Assembly (NCBI RefSeq): GCF_014635065.1
Contig: NZ_BMCG01000001.1
Span: forward strand, 434,001-498,000
Source: Oxalicibacterium flavum
GTDB taxonomy: Bacteria; Pseudomonadota; Gammaproteobacteria; Burkholderiales; Burkholderiaceae_D
DNA: 64,000 bases
Direction of reading: 5' to 3'
The notes under the pieces are model-generated. The model made no database searches and was not told the origin of the DNA. It worked only from the letters and a program-made list of their open reading frames with translations. Below are positions 50,082-59,713 of this stretch, one piece after another (position 1 is the stretch's first letter; the number at the start of each line of letters is the position of its first letter). Made by a program: the position numbers and the translations under genes.

Positions 50082-51269
50082 TCAAAACGATTTGCCGACC
50101 GCATGGCCGATCAATCTCCGTTTTAGGACAGGCAAGCGGTTCACGAGGTTCAATCCGAGGTTGCGGGCGATGCGCACCGGCTCCAGATCGGTGCCGAACA
50201 GGCGCGCCAGACCGTCGGTCGTGACCTGCATCAGCAGGATGTCTTCCTTGCGCGCCCGCGCATAGCGCGACAGCACGCGTGCGTCGCCGCAGTCGCGATG
50301 CTCGCCGCGCGCGGCGACGATGCGCACCAGCGCCTCGACGTCGGCAAACCCGAGATTCATGCCATGCCCCGCGAGCGGATGCACGACGTGCGCGGCATCG
50401 CCGATCAATGCGGTGCGCGGTGCCGTGATCGCATGCGGGCGGATCAGCGAGAGCGGGAACGACTTTGCGACTTCCGGCTGCAGCGGCGTGAGCCGGCCCA
50501 GCGGTTCGGCCGCATAGGCAGCCAGGCGCTGCGCCAGATCGGGCAACGGCTCCTTCATCAACTGCTCGGCCAGCGCATCCGGCGCCGACCACACGAGCGA
50601 AACGCGATCATCGGGCAAGGGCAGCAGCGCGACGATGCCCTCCTGTGCCGAAAACCATTGATGCGCAACGCCGCGATGCGGTTTCTCGCAATGGAAATTG
50701 GTGACGATCGCGCGCTGGCCGTAGGAACGGTAATCGACGCCGATGTCCGATTGCGCGCGCACCCACGACTGTGCGCCGTCGGCGCCGACCAGCAGTTCGG
50801 CCGCAATGACGTCGCCATTGTCGAGCGTCACGCGCGCCGCCGCATCGCCGACCGCGATCGACACCGCGCGCCCCTGCACGAAGCGGATGTTGGATGCAAA
50901 GCGCAGCGCCGCATCCAGCGCCTGATTGAGATTGCGGTCCTCGACGATCCATGCCAGCGCACCGACGCGCGCACCGTAGGAATCGAAGGACAGCGCGCCG
51001 GCCTGCGCGCCATCGCCGCGCACGTCCATCGCATCGACCGGCGCCACGCGCGTTGCATCCAGCGCATCCCACACCTTGAGCGAGGACAGCAGGCCGTGCG
51101 CGGTATGGTTGACCGCATAGACGCGCACGTCCCAGTCGCCCTGCTGCACTGGTGCTTCGCGCTGCGGCCGCAGCAGCGTCACGCTCAATCCCGCCTGCGC
51201 AAAGCCGAGCGCCGCCACCTTGCCGATAGCGCCGTCGCCGACGATGCAGATGTCGCTTTGTATTTGCAT
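50082..51269 (-). CDS. UbiH/UbiF-family FAD-dependent hydroxylase
   Basis: Flavoprotein of 395 aa. The FAD-binding loop IVGDGAIGKVAALGFAQAG is at the N-terminus. DG-motif LLVGADGAQSWVR lies in the middle and LIGDAAHVVHPLAGHGMNLGFADVEAL near residue 300. Members add ring hydroxyl groups in ubiquinone synthesis; which position (UbiH, UbiF, UbiI) is not decidable. GGGGA precedes the start at 51269. Followed by dsbC on the same strand. Confidence 0.92.
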   Translation of the reverse strand: MQIQSDICIVGDGAIGKVAALGFAQAGLSVTLLRPQREAPVQQGDWDVRVYAVNHTAHGLLSSLKVWDALDATRVAPVDAMDVRGDGAQAGALSFDSYGARVGALAWIVEDRNLNQALDAALRFASNIRFVQGRAVSIAVGDAAARVTLDNGDVIAAELLVGADGAQSWVRAQSDIGVDYRSYGQRAIVTNFHCEKPHRGVAHQWFSAQEGIVALLPLPDDRVSLVWSAPDALAEQLMKEPLPDLAQRLAAYAAEPLGRLTPLQPEVAKSFPLSLIRPHAITAPRTALIGDAAHVVHPLAGHGMNLGFADVEALVRIVAARGEHRDCGDARVLSRYARARKEDILLMQVTTDGLARLFGTDLEPVRIARNLGLNLVNRLPVLKRRLIGHAVGKSF

Positions 51270-51357
51270 GAGCTGTTCCCGGGGAGTTGAACAATGAGCG
51301 AACAATGAATGTTGCCACATTATAGCGGCTGCCTTCCCTGTCATTTGCATTCAATGC

Positions 51358-51385
51358 TTGCATATCCCGTCAGGTTTGCTATACT
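51358..51385 (+). promoter_or_regulatory. Promoter of tRNA-Phe
   Basis: TTGCAT (51358-51363), a 16-bp spacer and TATACT (51380-51385) end 10 nt before the tRNA. Confidence 0.65.
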
Positions 51386-51395
51386 TGCCCGCCTT

Positions 51396-51471
51396 GGCCT
51401 GGTAGCTCAGTCGGTAGAGCAGAGGATTGAAAATCCTTGTGTCGGTGGTTCGATTCCGCCCCGGGCCACCA
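51396..51471 (+). tRNA. tRNA-Phe (anticodon GAA)
   Basis: 76 nt with encoded CCA. Acceptor GGCCTGG pairs with CCGGGCC (one T-G pair). The anticodon loop TTGAAAA gives GAA. The T-arm is GGTGG-TTCGATT-CCGCC. A terminator follows 9 nt later. Confidence 0.98.
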
Positions 51472-51480
51472 AGAACATCA

Positions 51481-51515
51481 AACGCCCGCCTGCATCATGC
51501 AGCGGGCGTTTTTGT
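51481..51515 (+). terminator. Terminator after tRNA-Phe
   Basis: A 9-bp stem (51481-51489 with 51502-51510), extended by an inner TGCAT/ATGCA pair, is followed by TTTTTG. Confidence 0.9.
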
Positions 51516-51641
51516 TTTGGTCGTTCGCGGCATGAACTATCGCGCACCCAAAAAAAATCCGCCGACAGGCGGCTGTGGCAGCCGATGCAGGCGGACGATG
51601 GATGATGGCGGGCGCGATCTTGGCGATCACCCCGCCGCGAC

Positions 51642-51830
51642 TTACCCGATAGCGGGCAGGAGCGGAATGCCCCAGTCGAACACGGCATTGAGAAACGCCA
51701 CGAACAGCAGCGTGCCGAGCAGAACGCCGGTGCTGAACATCGCGATGGCTTTCAAATCTTCCTTGTCGCGAATATCAAGCCCATGGGACATATGCGGCAG
51801 ATGCCAGGAATCAAAAATATGCGTATTCAT
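51642..51830 (-). CDS. Small single-span membrane protein
   Basis: Protein of 62 aa. The first 28 residues are His/Asp-rich (HIFDSWHLPHMSHGLDIRDKE) and one hydrophobic helix follows (MFSTGVLLGTLLFVAFLNAVF). A near-perfect AGGAGG lies 7 nt before the start, and a sigma-70 promoter is placed correctly upstream, so it is very likely expressed. I do not recognise the family. Four histidines before the helix might bind metal, which is speculation. Confidence 0.8.
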   Translation of the reverse strand: MNTHIFDSWHLPHMSHGLDIRDKEDLKAIAMFSTGVLLGTLLFVAFLNAVFDWGIPLLPAIG

Positions 51831-51873
51831 GATTTACCTCCTGTTGGTCTGACTGCATGGGTACTGCGATTTC

Positions 51874-51901
51874 AGTATAGAAAAGCTTTGACGATAATCA
51901 A
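51874..51901 (-). promoter_or_regulatory. Promoter of the small membrane-protein gene
   Basis: On the minus strand TTGATT (51901-51896), a 16-bp spacer and TATACT (51879-51874); the start codon is about 44 nt downstream. Confidence 0.65.
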
Positions 51902-51988
51902 CCAAATTTTCACAATTTCTTAACATTCAAAAAAACAGGTGCGGCGCTCGATGTCTGTAGGAAAAGACATCAAAATGACCGCAACAGA

Positions 51989-52036
51989 TGTGAAAACTGT
52001 GACATTTTCCCCTTAATTTTGTGAAATATTGTCACA
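51989..52036. promoter_or_regulatory. TGTGA repeat cluster upstream of the response-regulator gene
   Basis: TGTGA occurs at 51989, 51998 and 52020, and the inverted TCACA at 52032-52036. The first two are spaced 9 nt apart, near the 10-11 nt direct-repeat spacing used by OmpR-type regulators. The 305-nt gap (51831-52135) is clearly more A/T-rich than its surroundings and holds no gene. It probably contains the promoter and operators of the divergent genes on either side. Confidence 0.4.
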
Positions 52037-52135
52037 TCGACCGGAAATGGCATGTACATAAAAATAGTTTTGTTAAATTAGGTACCAGATTCAATCCACA
52101 ACTTGCCCCGCGCCATTTCGGCGCCATTCAACATT

Positions 52136-52825
52136 ATGCGAATTGCCGTACTCGACGATGACCGCAGCCAGACGGATCTGGTGTGCCAGGTGCTCGGCGC
52201 TGCCGGTCATGCGTGCCATCCTTTCCAGCGCGGCCGCGACATGCTCAATCAACTGCGTCGTGAAAGTTTCGACATGCTCATCATCGACTGGCAGGTGCCT
52301 GACCTGAGCGGCGCCGATGTGCTGGCCTGGGCGCGCGAGAAGCTGGCGCCCAATCTTCCGGTACTGTTCATGACCAGCCGTTCCGGCGAAGATGACATCG
52401 TTGCCGGCCTCGCCGCCGGCGCCGACGATTACATGATCAAGCCGATCCGTCGCGGCGAATTGCTGGCGCGCGTGCAGGCCTTGCTGCGGCGCGCCTATCC
52501 GAGCCAGAATCCGGTCGAGCAGATCCAGTTCGGCAATTTCGTGTTCGAAACGCGCACCGGCCGCCTGACCGTATCGGGCACGCCGATCGAAGTCACGCAG
52601 AAGGAATTCGATCTCGCCCTGCTGTTCTTCCGCAATCTCGGACGGCCGCTGTCGCGCGCCTACATCCTCGAAGCGGTATGGGCACGCGATGTGGAGATTC
52701 CGTCGCGGACCATGGATACCCATGTCTCGCGCGTGAGGAGCAAGTTACAATTGCGGCCTGAGCATGGATTTCGTTTGGCTCCGGTCTATAGCTACGGCTA
52801 CCGCCTGGAGCAGATAACCGCTTGA
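52136..52825 (+). CDS. OmpR-family response regulator
   Basis: Protein of 229 aa. The receiver domain has the acidic pocket (VLDDDRS), phosphoacceptor Asp51 in LIIDWQVPD, Thr/Ser switch (FMTSRSG) and Lys102 in YMIKPIRRGE. The DNA-binding winged helix runs from residue 130 (VTQKEFDLALLFF, then TMDTHVSRVRSKL and SYGYRLEQI). First gene of an operon with a LysM/FecR protein and a CHASE2 histidine kinase, its likely partner. The start at 52136 begins the receiver fold. Confidence 0.94.
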   Translation: MRIAVLDDDRSQTDLVCQVLGAAGHACHPFQRGRDMLNQLRRESFDMLIIDWQVPDLSGADVLAWAREKLAPNLPVLFMTSRSGEDDIVAGLAAGADDYMIKPIRRGELLARVQALLRRAYPSQNPVEQIQFGNFVFETRTGRLTVSGTPIEVTQKEFDLALLFFRNLGRPLSRAYILEAVWARDVEIPSRTMDTHVSRVRSKLQLRPEHGFRLAPVYSYGYRLEQITA

Positions 52826-52854
52826 TTGCGCCCGGGCTGCGCGGAGAGAGAAGC

Positions 52855-54264
52855 ATGCGCATCACCCTTGAAAAATTGCGTTTCTTCACGGTGTTCCTCG
52901 TGACCGCCGTCCTGCTGTGGAACCATGCTGCCGCGCAACCGCCCGGCAGCATCGCCGTCACCCCGTCAGGCATCATCTATCACGCCAAGGCCGGCGATAC
53001 TCTCATTTCCATCGCCAGCACTTACACCACCCGCAGCGCCAACTGGACCATTCTCGGTTCGCTCAATCGCATCGCACGCGACAAGGGCATCCCGATCGGC
53101 ACCCCGATTATGATCCCGGCCGACCTGCTGCTGGACGAACCGGACGAAGGCAAGGTCATCGCCCGCAACGGCACCATCGTCGCCACCTATCCCGACGGCA
53201 GCACCAGCACGCTGAATGTCGGCAGCCGCATCGTCGAAGGCATGGTCCTCAATACCGGCGCCAACAGCTTTTTGACCGTGGCCTTGCCGGACCAGTCGCG
53301 CATCTCCATTCCATCCAACAGCCAGGCGCAGGTCGCCCTGTTGCGCAGGACGCTCTATACCGCCAGCCCGCGCGTGGAGATCGCCTTGCAGCAAGGCAGC
53401 GTGGTGTCCCGCGTCTCGCCGCTGCAAGCCAACAAGGGCAGCTACAAGGTGCGCACACCGGTATCCGTGGCCGGCGTGCGCGGCACCGAATTCCGCGTGC
53501 GGCTGGTCGATGGCGAAGCCGCGACCGAAGTGCTCGATGGTCGCGTGCTGGCAGCCCTGCCGCGCGAGGCCGACGGCAAGCTGCTGGAACGCGCCAAGGG
53601 GAATTTCACCGGTCGCACCGCACTGGGCCCGATCACCGACCTGCTGCCGCCACCGCAACTGGCGGGCATGCCATGGCGCTTGCAGGACCGCGCGCACTTT
53701 GCGCTGGCGCCGCTGAAGAGCGCCGACAGCTACCACGTGCAACTGGCCAGCGATGCCGACATGCTGAACATGATTGCCGAGGCCAGCGGCCCGGCGCACG
53801 ACATCGTGCTCGACAACATTCAGGAAGGCAGCTACTTTGCGCGCCTGTCCGCCATCGATACCAACGGGCTGGAAGGCATGCCGCGTACCGTGGCCGTCAC
53901 CATCCGCGATCGACGCGTGCCGCCAACGAGCCAGCCGGCCCAGCCCGCCCCGTTCGTGGCGAGCAGCGATCCCCAAGAACTGGTGCTGCGCTGGCCCGGC
54001 TCTCCCGACGGCAAATACAATGTGCAGGTTGCCCGCGACAGCGACTTCAGCTGGCTGACCTACAGCACCAACGTGACCGGCACCGAAGCACGCTTCCCGC
54101 GCCCGGCCTTTGGCACGTATTTCGCGCGCGTGCAGCACGTCGAGGCCGACGGCAGCAGCAGCGCCTACTCTTTCGCGCAGACCCTGATCGTGACCGACCA
54201 GTGGATCATCAACGACGGCCAGCCGTTGAGGCCGAATCTGTCCTCTTCCCGCAGCGAACGCTGA
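52855..54264 (+). CDS. Secreted LysM- and FecR-domain protein
   Basis: Protein of 469 aa with a signal peptide (TVFLVTAVLLWNHAAAQ). A LysM-like peptidoglycan-binding repeat (IIYHAKAGDTLISIASTYTT, then GTPIMIPADLLL) is followed by a FecR domain with the signature YKVRTPVSVAGVRGTEFRV. The C-terminal half has two fibronectin-like segments (YHVQLASDADM; YNVQVARDSDFSW). It is probably periplasmic, tied to the cell wall. Sited between the regulator and the kinase, it may present a signal to the kinase's CHASE2 domain. GGAGAGAG precedes the start. Confidence 0.88.
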   Translation: MRITLEKLRFFTVFLVTAVLLWNHAAAQPPGSIAVTPSGIIYHAKAGDTLISIASTYTTRSANWTILGSLNRIARDKGIPIGTPIMIPADLLLDEPDEGKVIARNGTIVATYPDGSTSTLNVGSRIVEGMVLNTGANSFLTVALPDQSRISIPSNSQAQVALLRRTLYTASPRVEIALQQGSVVSRVSPLQANKGSYKVRTPVSVAGVRGTEFRVRLVDGEAATEVLDGRVLAALPREADGKLLERAKGNFTGRTALGPITDLLPPPQLAGMPWRLQDRAHFALAPLKSADSYHVQLASDADMLNMIAEASGPAHDIVLDNIQEGSYFARLSAIDTNGLEGMPRTVAVTIRDRRVPPTSQPAQPAPFVASSDPQELVLRWPGSPDGKYNVQVARDSDFSWLTYSTNVTGTEARFPRPAFGTYFARVQHVEADGSSSAYSFAQTLIVTDQWIINDGQPLRPNLSSSRSER

Positions 54265-54276
54265 TCGTCCGGCGCG

Positions 54277-56628
54277 ATGGCGAACCGCTGGCTTTCTCCC
54301 TTTGCGCGTCTGGCTCTGCGCGAATGGCTGGCGCTGTTCGTCGGCCTGCTCGGCCTGACCATGGTACTGGGGTGGCAGAACGGCCTGGGGCGCCTCGACC
54401 AATCGCTTTACGACCTGTTCCTTTCCTCTCACAGCAAACCGGTACGCGATGACATCGTCATCGTCGCCATCGACGACTACAGCATCGCCCAGCTCGGCCG
54501 CTGGCCGTGGCCGCGCAAACATCATGCGCAGGTAATCGAACGGGTGGGCGATGCCGCGCCGCGCGCGATCGGTCTCGACGTCATTCTGTCCGAGGCCGCG
54601 CCCGATGCGGATGGCCGGCAAGGCGACGAAAGGATGCGTGCAGCACTGCAGCGTACGCCGAGCGTGCTGCCCGTGGTCATGACCAGCGCGGGCATGGGCG
54701 TGACGGCCGGCCTGCCGATCGCCGAACTGGCGCAGGCGGCGCGTGCGCTTGGCCATATCGATCTCGCGCATGACAGTGACGGCGTGGTGCGCAGCGTCTT
54801 TCTGCATGAGGGCCAACAGGACCGGCGCTGGCCGCAGTTCGCACTGGCTCTGCGCACGGTCGGAACCGCAGGTACCGGCGACATGCCGCGCAGCGCCGCA
54901 AGGACGATCGATGCCGACGACGACTGGGTACGCACCGACCGCATGTTCATTCCGTTCGATCGCGGTGTCGGCCGCTTTCCGACCATTCCCTATGTCTCGG
55001 TCCTGCGCGGCGAAGTAGCGGACAGCTTCTTCCATGGCAAGTACGTGCTGATCGGCGCCACCGCGCTCGGCATGGCCGACGCGTATCCGACGCCGGTATC
55101 CGGATCGGCGGGAGCCATGCCCGGCATCGAGATTCATGCCAATGTGCTGTCCAGCCTGCTGGAAGAACATCACATCGGCATCGCGGCGCCATGGCAAACC
55201 GCGCTCTTCAACGTCGCGCCGGTCTTCATGGTGCTGCTCGGCTGCCTGCTGCTCTCGCCGCGCCTGTCCTTGCTGGGAACCGGCGGTCTGGTACTGGTCA
55301 CGCTGCTGGCCAGCTATATCGCCCTGCGCATGGGATTATGGCTGCCGCCATCGGCGGCGGTGCTGGTGCTGCTGCTGTCCTATCCCTTGTGGAGCTGGCG
55401 GCGCCTGGAGGCGGCCATCACCTATCTCGGCCAGGAGTTCATCCGCCTCGACAGCGAACCGCATCTGCTGCCGGAGTCGACCGCGCCCGCGTCCCGCGAG
55501 GTGGCAGACGTTCTCACGCAGCGCATCTCGGCCATGGAAAAAGCCGCGCACCGCGTGCGAGACCTGCGACAGTTCGTTTCCGACAGCCTGGACAGCCTGC
55601 CCGACGCCACGCTGGTAACCACCATCGATGGCCGCATCGTGCTGGCAAATCGCCATGCAGCCGACTACTGCCGCTCGCTTGGCCTGCACCAGACCGCCAG
55701 TCTCAGCATTTTCCAGATACTCGACCATTTGCATCATCCCAAACCGCTCAATCAGGGCACGGGCCAATCCTTCAAGTGGTCGGAGCTGTTCGATCTGCGA
55801 TACGCCGCCGGCTATGCCGATGGCATTTCCACGCAGGATGCGCATGGTCGCGATCTGCTGGTGAAAAGCGCGCCTAGCCACTCGTCGGGCCACCAATTGA
55901 TGGGCTGGATCGTGAGTCTGATCGACATTTCGACGATTCGCGCCGCCGAACGCAGCCGCGACGAAACCCTGCGCTTCCTGTCGCACGACATGCGCGGTCC
56001 GCAGGCTTCCATCCTGGCGCTGCTCGAACTGCAGAACGAGGCGGGCTCGGCCTTGCCGCTGGAAGAACTGTTTGCGCGCATCGAGAAGGCCTCGCGCCGC
56101 ACCTTGGGCCTGGCCGACAACTTCGTGCAGCTGGCGCGCGCCGAATCGGACGAGTACCGCCTGGAAGAGATCGACTTCCACGATCTGCTGTTCGACGCCG
56201 CCGACGAGATCTGGTCGCTGGCCAAGAGCAAGCACATCACGGTGCAGGTGGACAACGCCGAAGACGATTGCGCGGTCAGCGTCGATCGCACGCTGATGAC
56301 ACGCGCCCTGACCAATCTGCTGTCCAATGCCATCAACTACAGTCCCGAACACACCACCATCCGTTGCACCATCCGGCGCCGCGAGACGCTGGTGAGCTGC
56401 AGCATTCGCGATCAGGGCTACGGCATCGCGCTCGAGGACCAGGCACGCCTGTTCCAGCGCTTCCAGCATATGGAATCGTCCGATCATGCGCGACATGATG
56501 GCGTCGGTCTCGGACTGGTGTTCGTGAAGACCGTCATCGAACGCCATCACGGCGACATCAGTTTTGTCAGCGCGCCAGGCGAAGGAACCACGTTCACGCT
56601 CACGCTTGCGTGCTGCACAGTTGCCTGA
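54277..56628 (+). CDS. CHASE2-domain sensor histidine kinase
   Basis: Protein of 783 aa. After one N-terminal membrane helix comes a periplasmic CHASE2 domain (VAIDDYSIAQLGRWPWPRKH to the KYVLIGATALGMADAYPTP end). Three hydrophobic helices follow (about residues 307-370), then a PAS-like region (PDATLVTTIDGRIVLANRHA). The transmitter has His570 in LSHDMRGPQASI, the N-box LTNLLSNAINYS, and G-boxes DQGYGI and GVGLGLVFVK. It lies 12 nt after the FecR gene and completes a two-component system with the regulator at 52136. Confidence 0.93.
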   Translation: MANRWLSPFARLALREWLALFVGLLGLTMVLGWQNGLGRLDQSLYDLFLSSHSKPVRDDIVIVAIDDYSIAQLGRWPWPRKHHAQVIERVGDAAPRAIGLDVILSEAAPDADGRQGDERMRAALQRTPSVLPVVMTSAGMGVTAGLPIAELAQAARALGHIDLAHDSDGVVRSVFLHEGQQDRRWPQFALALRTVGTAGTGDMPRSAARTIDADDDWVRTDRMFIPFDRGVGRFPTIPYVSVLRGEVADSFFHGKYVLIGATALGMADAYPTPVSGSAGAMPGIEIHANVLSSLLEEHHIGIAAPWQTALFNVAPVFMVLLGCLLLSPRLSLLGTGGLVLVTLLASYIALRMGLWLPPSAAVLVLLLSYPLWSWRRLEAAITYLGQEFIRLDSEPHLLPESTAPASREVADVLTQRISAMEKAAHRVRDLRQFVSDSLDSLPDATLVTTIDGRIVLANRHAADYCRSLGLHQTASLSIFQILDHLHHPKPLNQGTGQSFKWSELFDLRYAAGYADGISTQDAHGRDLLVKSAPSHSSGHQLMGWIVSLIDISTIRAAERSRDETLRFLSHDMRGPQASILALLELQNEAGSALPLEELFARIEKASRRTLGLADNFVQLARAESDEYRLEEIDFHDLLFDAADEIWSLAKSKHITVQVDNAEDDCAVSVDRTLMTRALTNLLSNAINYSPEHTTIRCTIRRRETLVSCSIRDQGYGIALEDQARLFQRFQHMESSDHARHDGVGLGLVFVKTVIERHHGDISFVSAPGEGTTFTLTLACCTVA

Positions 56629-56641
56629 GAGCCACGCCGCA

Positions 56642-56673
56642 CCGCCTCCTCATAGGGGGCGGCAGGCTATAAT
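56642..56673 (+). promoter_or_regulatory. Hairpin and -10 element before hemA
   Basis: An 8-bp stem (56642-56649 with 56655-56662, one G-T pair) lies 13 nt after the kinase gene, followed by a perfect TATAAT (56668-56673). There is no T-run, so the hairpin is a weak terminator at best. No good -35 matches the -10. Confidence 0.4.
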
Positions 56674-56703
56674 AGGAACGTTATTCCACGATGCGTGCCA
56701 TTC

Positions 56704-57993
56704 ATGCAACTCGTCGCCGTCGGCATCAACCACACCACCGCGCCCGTCTCCCTGCGCGAGAAGGTCGCGTTCCCGGCTGACCAGATCGGTCAGGCGGTCG
56801 CTTCGGCACGGTCGTGGTACGGCAATCGCGCTCCCAAGGTCTATAGCGACGAAGCGGCGATCCTCTCAACCTGCAACCGCACCGAACTCTATGCCGCCAG
56901 CCATCTGCCGGGCGGCGTCAACGAAGCGATCGACCTGACCGCGCACTTCCTCGCCGACTACCACAAGCTGCCCTATACCGATCTGCGTCCCTATCTGTAT
57001 GCGCTGCCGCAGGAAAACGCGGTGCGTCATGCCTTCCGCGTCGCTTCCGGACTCGATTCGATGGTGCTCGGCGAACCGCAGATTCTCGGGCAGATGAAGG
57101 ATGCAGTGCGGCAGGCGGAAGCCGCCGGCGGCCTCGGCACCTATCTGCACCAGATGTTCCAGCGCACCTTCGCGGTGGCCAAGGAAGTACGCAGCACCAC
57201 CGAGATCGGCGCGCACAGTGTCTCGATGGCCGCCGCCGCGGTGCGGCTGTCGGAACGCATCTTCGATACGCTGGCCGAACAGCATGTGCTGTTCATCGGC
57301 GCCGGCGAGATGATCGAACTGTGCGCGACCCACTTCTCCGCGCAGAACGTCAAGTCGCTGACCATCGCCAATCGCACGCTGGAGCGCGGCGAATCGCTCG
57401 CGCACCGGCTCAGCGGCACCGCGATCCGTCTGGCCGACCTGCCCGATCAGCTTGCGCGCTACGACATCGTCATTTCCTCGACCGCCTCGTCGCTGCCCAT
57501 CATCGGACTCGGCATGGTCGAGCGCGCGATCAAGGCGCGCCGCCACAAGCCGATGTTCATGGTCGATCTGGCCGTGCCGCGCGACATCGAAGCCGAAGTC
57601 GGCCGCCTGAACGACGTCTTCCTTTACACCGTCGACGATCTCGGCGCCTTCGTGCAGTCGGGCGTCGAACATCGGCAGGCCGCCGTCGCGCAGGCCGAGG
57701 CCATCATCGAACACCGCGTGCAATCCTTCATGCACTGGGTCGATGCACGCGCCGTGGTACCGCTGATCCAGGACCTGCAGGAATCCGGCGAAGCCATGCG
57801 CACCGCCGAACTCGAACGCGCACGCCGCCTGCTGGCCCGGGGCGAAGACATCGACACCGTGCTCGAAGCGCTCTCCAAGGGACTGACCGCCAAGTTCCTG
57901 CACGGTCCGCAGCAGGCGCTCAACAACGCCCAGGGCGACGAACGCGCGCGCCTCGCAGCCCTGCTGCCGCAACTGTTCCGCACCAAGCGCTAG
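56704..57993 (+). CDS. hemA: Glutamyl-tRNA reductase
   Basis: First step of tetrapyrrole synthesis: reduces Glu-tRNA to glutamate-1-semialdehyde with NADPH. The protein of 429 aa has the catalytic Cys57 in [12 protein letters not shown], the [19 protein letters not shown] motif, the NADPH loop [15 protein letters not shown] and the [10 protein letters not shown] region. A C-terminal dimerisation helix ends in [19 protein letters not shown] is the usual beginning, so the ATG at 56704 was taken over a GTG at 56695. Confidence 0.96.
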   Translation: MQLVAVGINHTTAPVSLREKVAFPADQIGQAVASARSWYGNRAPKVYSDEAAILSTCNRTELYAASHLPGGVNEAIDLTAHFLADYHKLPYTDLRPYLYALPQENAVRHAFRVASGLDSMVLGEPQILGQMKDAVRQAEAAGGLGTYLHQMFQRTFAVAKEVRSTTEIGAHSVSMAAAAVRLSERIFDTLAEQHVLFIGAGEMIELCATHFSAQNVKSLTIANRTLERGESLAHRLSGTAIRLADLPDQLARYDIVISSTASSLPIIGLGMVERAIKARRHKPMFMVDLAVPRDIEAEVGRLNDVFLYTVDDLGAFVQSGVEHRQAAVAQAEAIIEHRVQSFMHWVDARAVVPLIQDLQESGEAMRTAELERARRLLARGEDIDTVLEALSKGLTAKFLHGPQQALNNAQGDERARLAALLPQLFRTKR

Positions 57994-58079
57994 CGACGCT
58001 GCACGCCTTCGCCTGCCTTGCAGGCAGTGCCGCGTCCGCCGCGGCTGCCTTACCTCTTCCACATTCAGGACCGATTCCC

Positions 58080-59165
58080 ATGATGAAACCATCGATGCTT
58101 GCCAAGCTCGATCAATTGACGGAGCGCCTTGCCGAGCTGGACGCCCTGCTGATGCAGGAAAACGCCACGGCCGACATCAACCACTACCGCAAGATGACGC
58201 GCGAGCATGCCGAGCTCGGACCGCTGGTCGCGCTCTATCGCGACTACATGCAGGCGAACACGGATATCGAAGCCGCGCAGGACATGCTGTCCGATCCCGA
58301 CATGAAGGAATTCGCACAGGAAGAGATCGAAGCCGCGCGCGCCCGCATGGAACAGCTCGAACTCGACCTGCAGAAGATGCTGCTGCCCAAGGACCCCAAC
58401 GACGAACGCAATATCTTTCTCGAAATCCGCGCCGGCACCGGCGGCGACGAATCGGCGCTGTTCGCCGGCGACCTGCTGCGCATGTACACGCGCTACGCCG
58501 AACGCAACCGCTGGCAGGTCGAGATCGTCTCGGCATCGGAATCGGAACTCGGCGGCTATCGCGAGGTGATCGCGCGCATTGTCGGGCATGGCGCTTACTC
58601 GCGTCTCAAGTTCGAGTCGGGCGGTCACCGCGTGCAACGCGTGCCGGCCACCGAAACCCAGGGCCGCATCCACACCTCGGCCTGCACCGTGGCCGTGATG
58701 CCGGAAGCCGACGAGGTGGAGGATATCGACATCAACCCGGCCGACCTGCGCATCGACACCTTCCGCGCCTCGGGCGCCGGCGGCCAGCACATCAACAAGA
58801 CCGATTCGGCGGTGCGCATCACGCACATTCCGAGCGGCATCGTGGTCGAATGCCAGGACGACCGCAGTCAGCACAAGAACAAGGCTCAGGCAATGAAGGT
58901 GCTGGCCGCACGCATCAAGGACGTGCAGCTGCGCGAACAGCAGTCGCAGGAAGCCGCCACGCGCAAGTCGCTGATCGGCTCGGGCGACCGCAGCGAGCGC
59001 ATCCGCACCTACAATTTTCCGCAGGGCCGCATGACCGACCACCGCATCAACCTGACGCTGTACAAGCTCGACTTCATCATGGACGGCGACCTCAACGAAC
59101 TGACCACCGCACTGACGACCGAACATCAGGCAGAATTGCTGGCATCGCTGGCCGACGCCAGTTGA
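58080..59165 (+). CDS. prfA: Peptide chain release factor 1
   Basis: Recognises UAA and UAG. The protein of about 361 aa has the codon-recognition motif in [20 protein letters not shown] and the catalytic GGQ in [19 protein letters not shown]. The C-terminal [22 protein letters not shown] block is also present. ATG codons at 58080 and 58083 are both possible starts. It follows hemA by 86 nt, the common arrangement. Confidence 0.97.
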   Translation: MMKPSMLAKLDQLTERLAELDALLMQENATADINHYRKMTREHAELGPLVALYRDYMQANTDIEAAQDMLSDPDMKEFAQEEIEAARARMEQLELDLQKMLLPKDPNDERNIFLEIRAGTGGDESALFAGDLLRMYTRYAERNRWQVEIVSASESELGGYREVIARIVGHGAYSRLKFESGGHRVQRVPATETQGRIHTSACTVAVMPEADEVEDIDINPADLRIDTFRASGAGGQHINKTDSAVRITHIPSGIVVECQDDRSQHKNKAQAMKVLAARIKDVQLREQQSQEAATRKSLIGSGDRSERIRTYNFPQGRMTDHRINLTLYKLDFIMDGDLNELTTALTTEHQAELLASLADAS

Positions 59166-59229
59166 GCCGGCACTGAAACCAAATGCACACCAACCCACTC
59201 TACTTCGGCATTCCCTTACGGACCGTCCA

Positions 59230-59703
59230 ATGAAAACAACCAAGTCCCAGTTGATCGCGATCGGCCTGATTGCCATCGCCCTGCTTGCCTTTGCCCTTTA
59301 TCTGCAGCACATCGAAGGCATGCAGCCATGCCCGCTGTGCGTGATCCAGCGTTACCTGTTCGCCGCCATCGCCGTGCTGAGTCTGGGTGCGGCCGCGCTG
59401 CCGCCGACGGGTGAGCGCATCGTCGCCGGCATCGGCGCGCTGACGGCGATCGCCGGCGCCGGCGTGGCGGGCTGGCACATTCACGTCAAGTCCAATCCCG
59501 ACGTATCGTGCGGCATCGATCCGCTTGAAACTTCCCTGAATACCTTTCCGACCGCCGACTGGCTGCCCTTCCTGTTCAAGGCCGATGGCCTGTGCAGTAC
59601 CGACTACGCGCCGATACTCGGCCTGTCGATCCCGCAATGGTCGCTGCTGTGGTTCGCCGTGCTCGGCGTGGTCATGATCCGCATTGCGCTCGCACGTCGC
59701 TGA
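59230..59703 (+). CDS. dsbB: Disulfide bond formation protein DsbB
   Basis: Inner-membrane protein of 157 aa that reoxidises DsbA and passes electrons to ubiquinone. Four membrane helices and both periplasmic cysteine pairs are visible: Cys34/Cys37 (QPCPLC) and Cys94/Cys122 (VSCGID; GLCSTD). It lies between prfA and prmC, which are more often adjacent. It is 10 nt before prmC, so they are cotranscribed. Confidence 0.95.
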   Translation: MKTTKSQLIAIGLIAIALLAFALYLQHIEGMQPCPLCVIQRYLFAAIAVLSLGAAALPPTGERIVAGIGALTAIAGAGVAGWHIHVKSNPDVSCGIDPLETSLNTFPTADWLPFLFKADGLCSTDYAPILGLSIPQWSLLWFAVLGVVMIRIALARR

Positions 59704-59713
59704 AAGCGGACGC

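Noticed and set aside
52020-52036. TGTGA...TCACA as a CRP site
   Set aside because: The spacer is 7 nt rather than 6, and CRP control in this lineage is uncertain. Listed only as part of a repeat cluster.
52966-55197. A 743-codon open frame antisense to the FecR and CHASE2 kinase genes
   Set aside because: Long antisense frames arise from high G/C at third positions of real genes. Its product is His/Arg/Gly-rich without any known domain.
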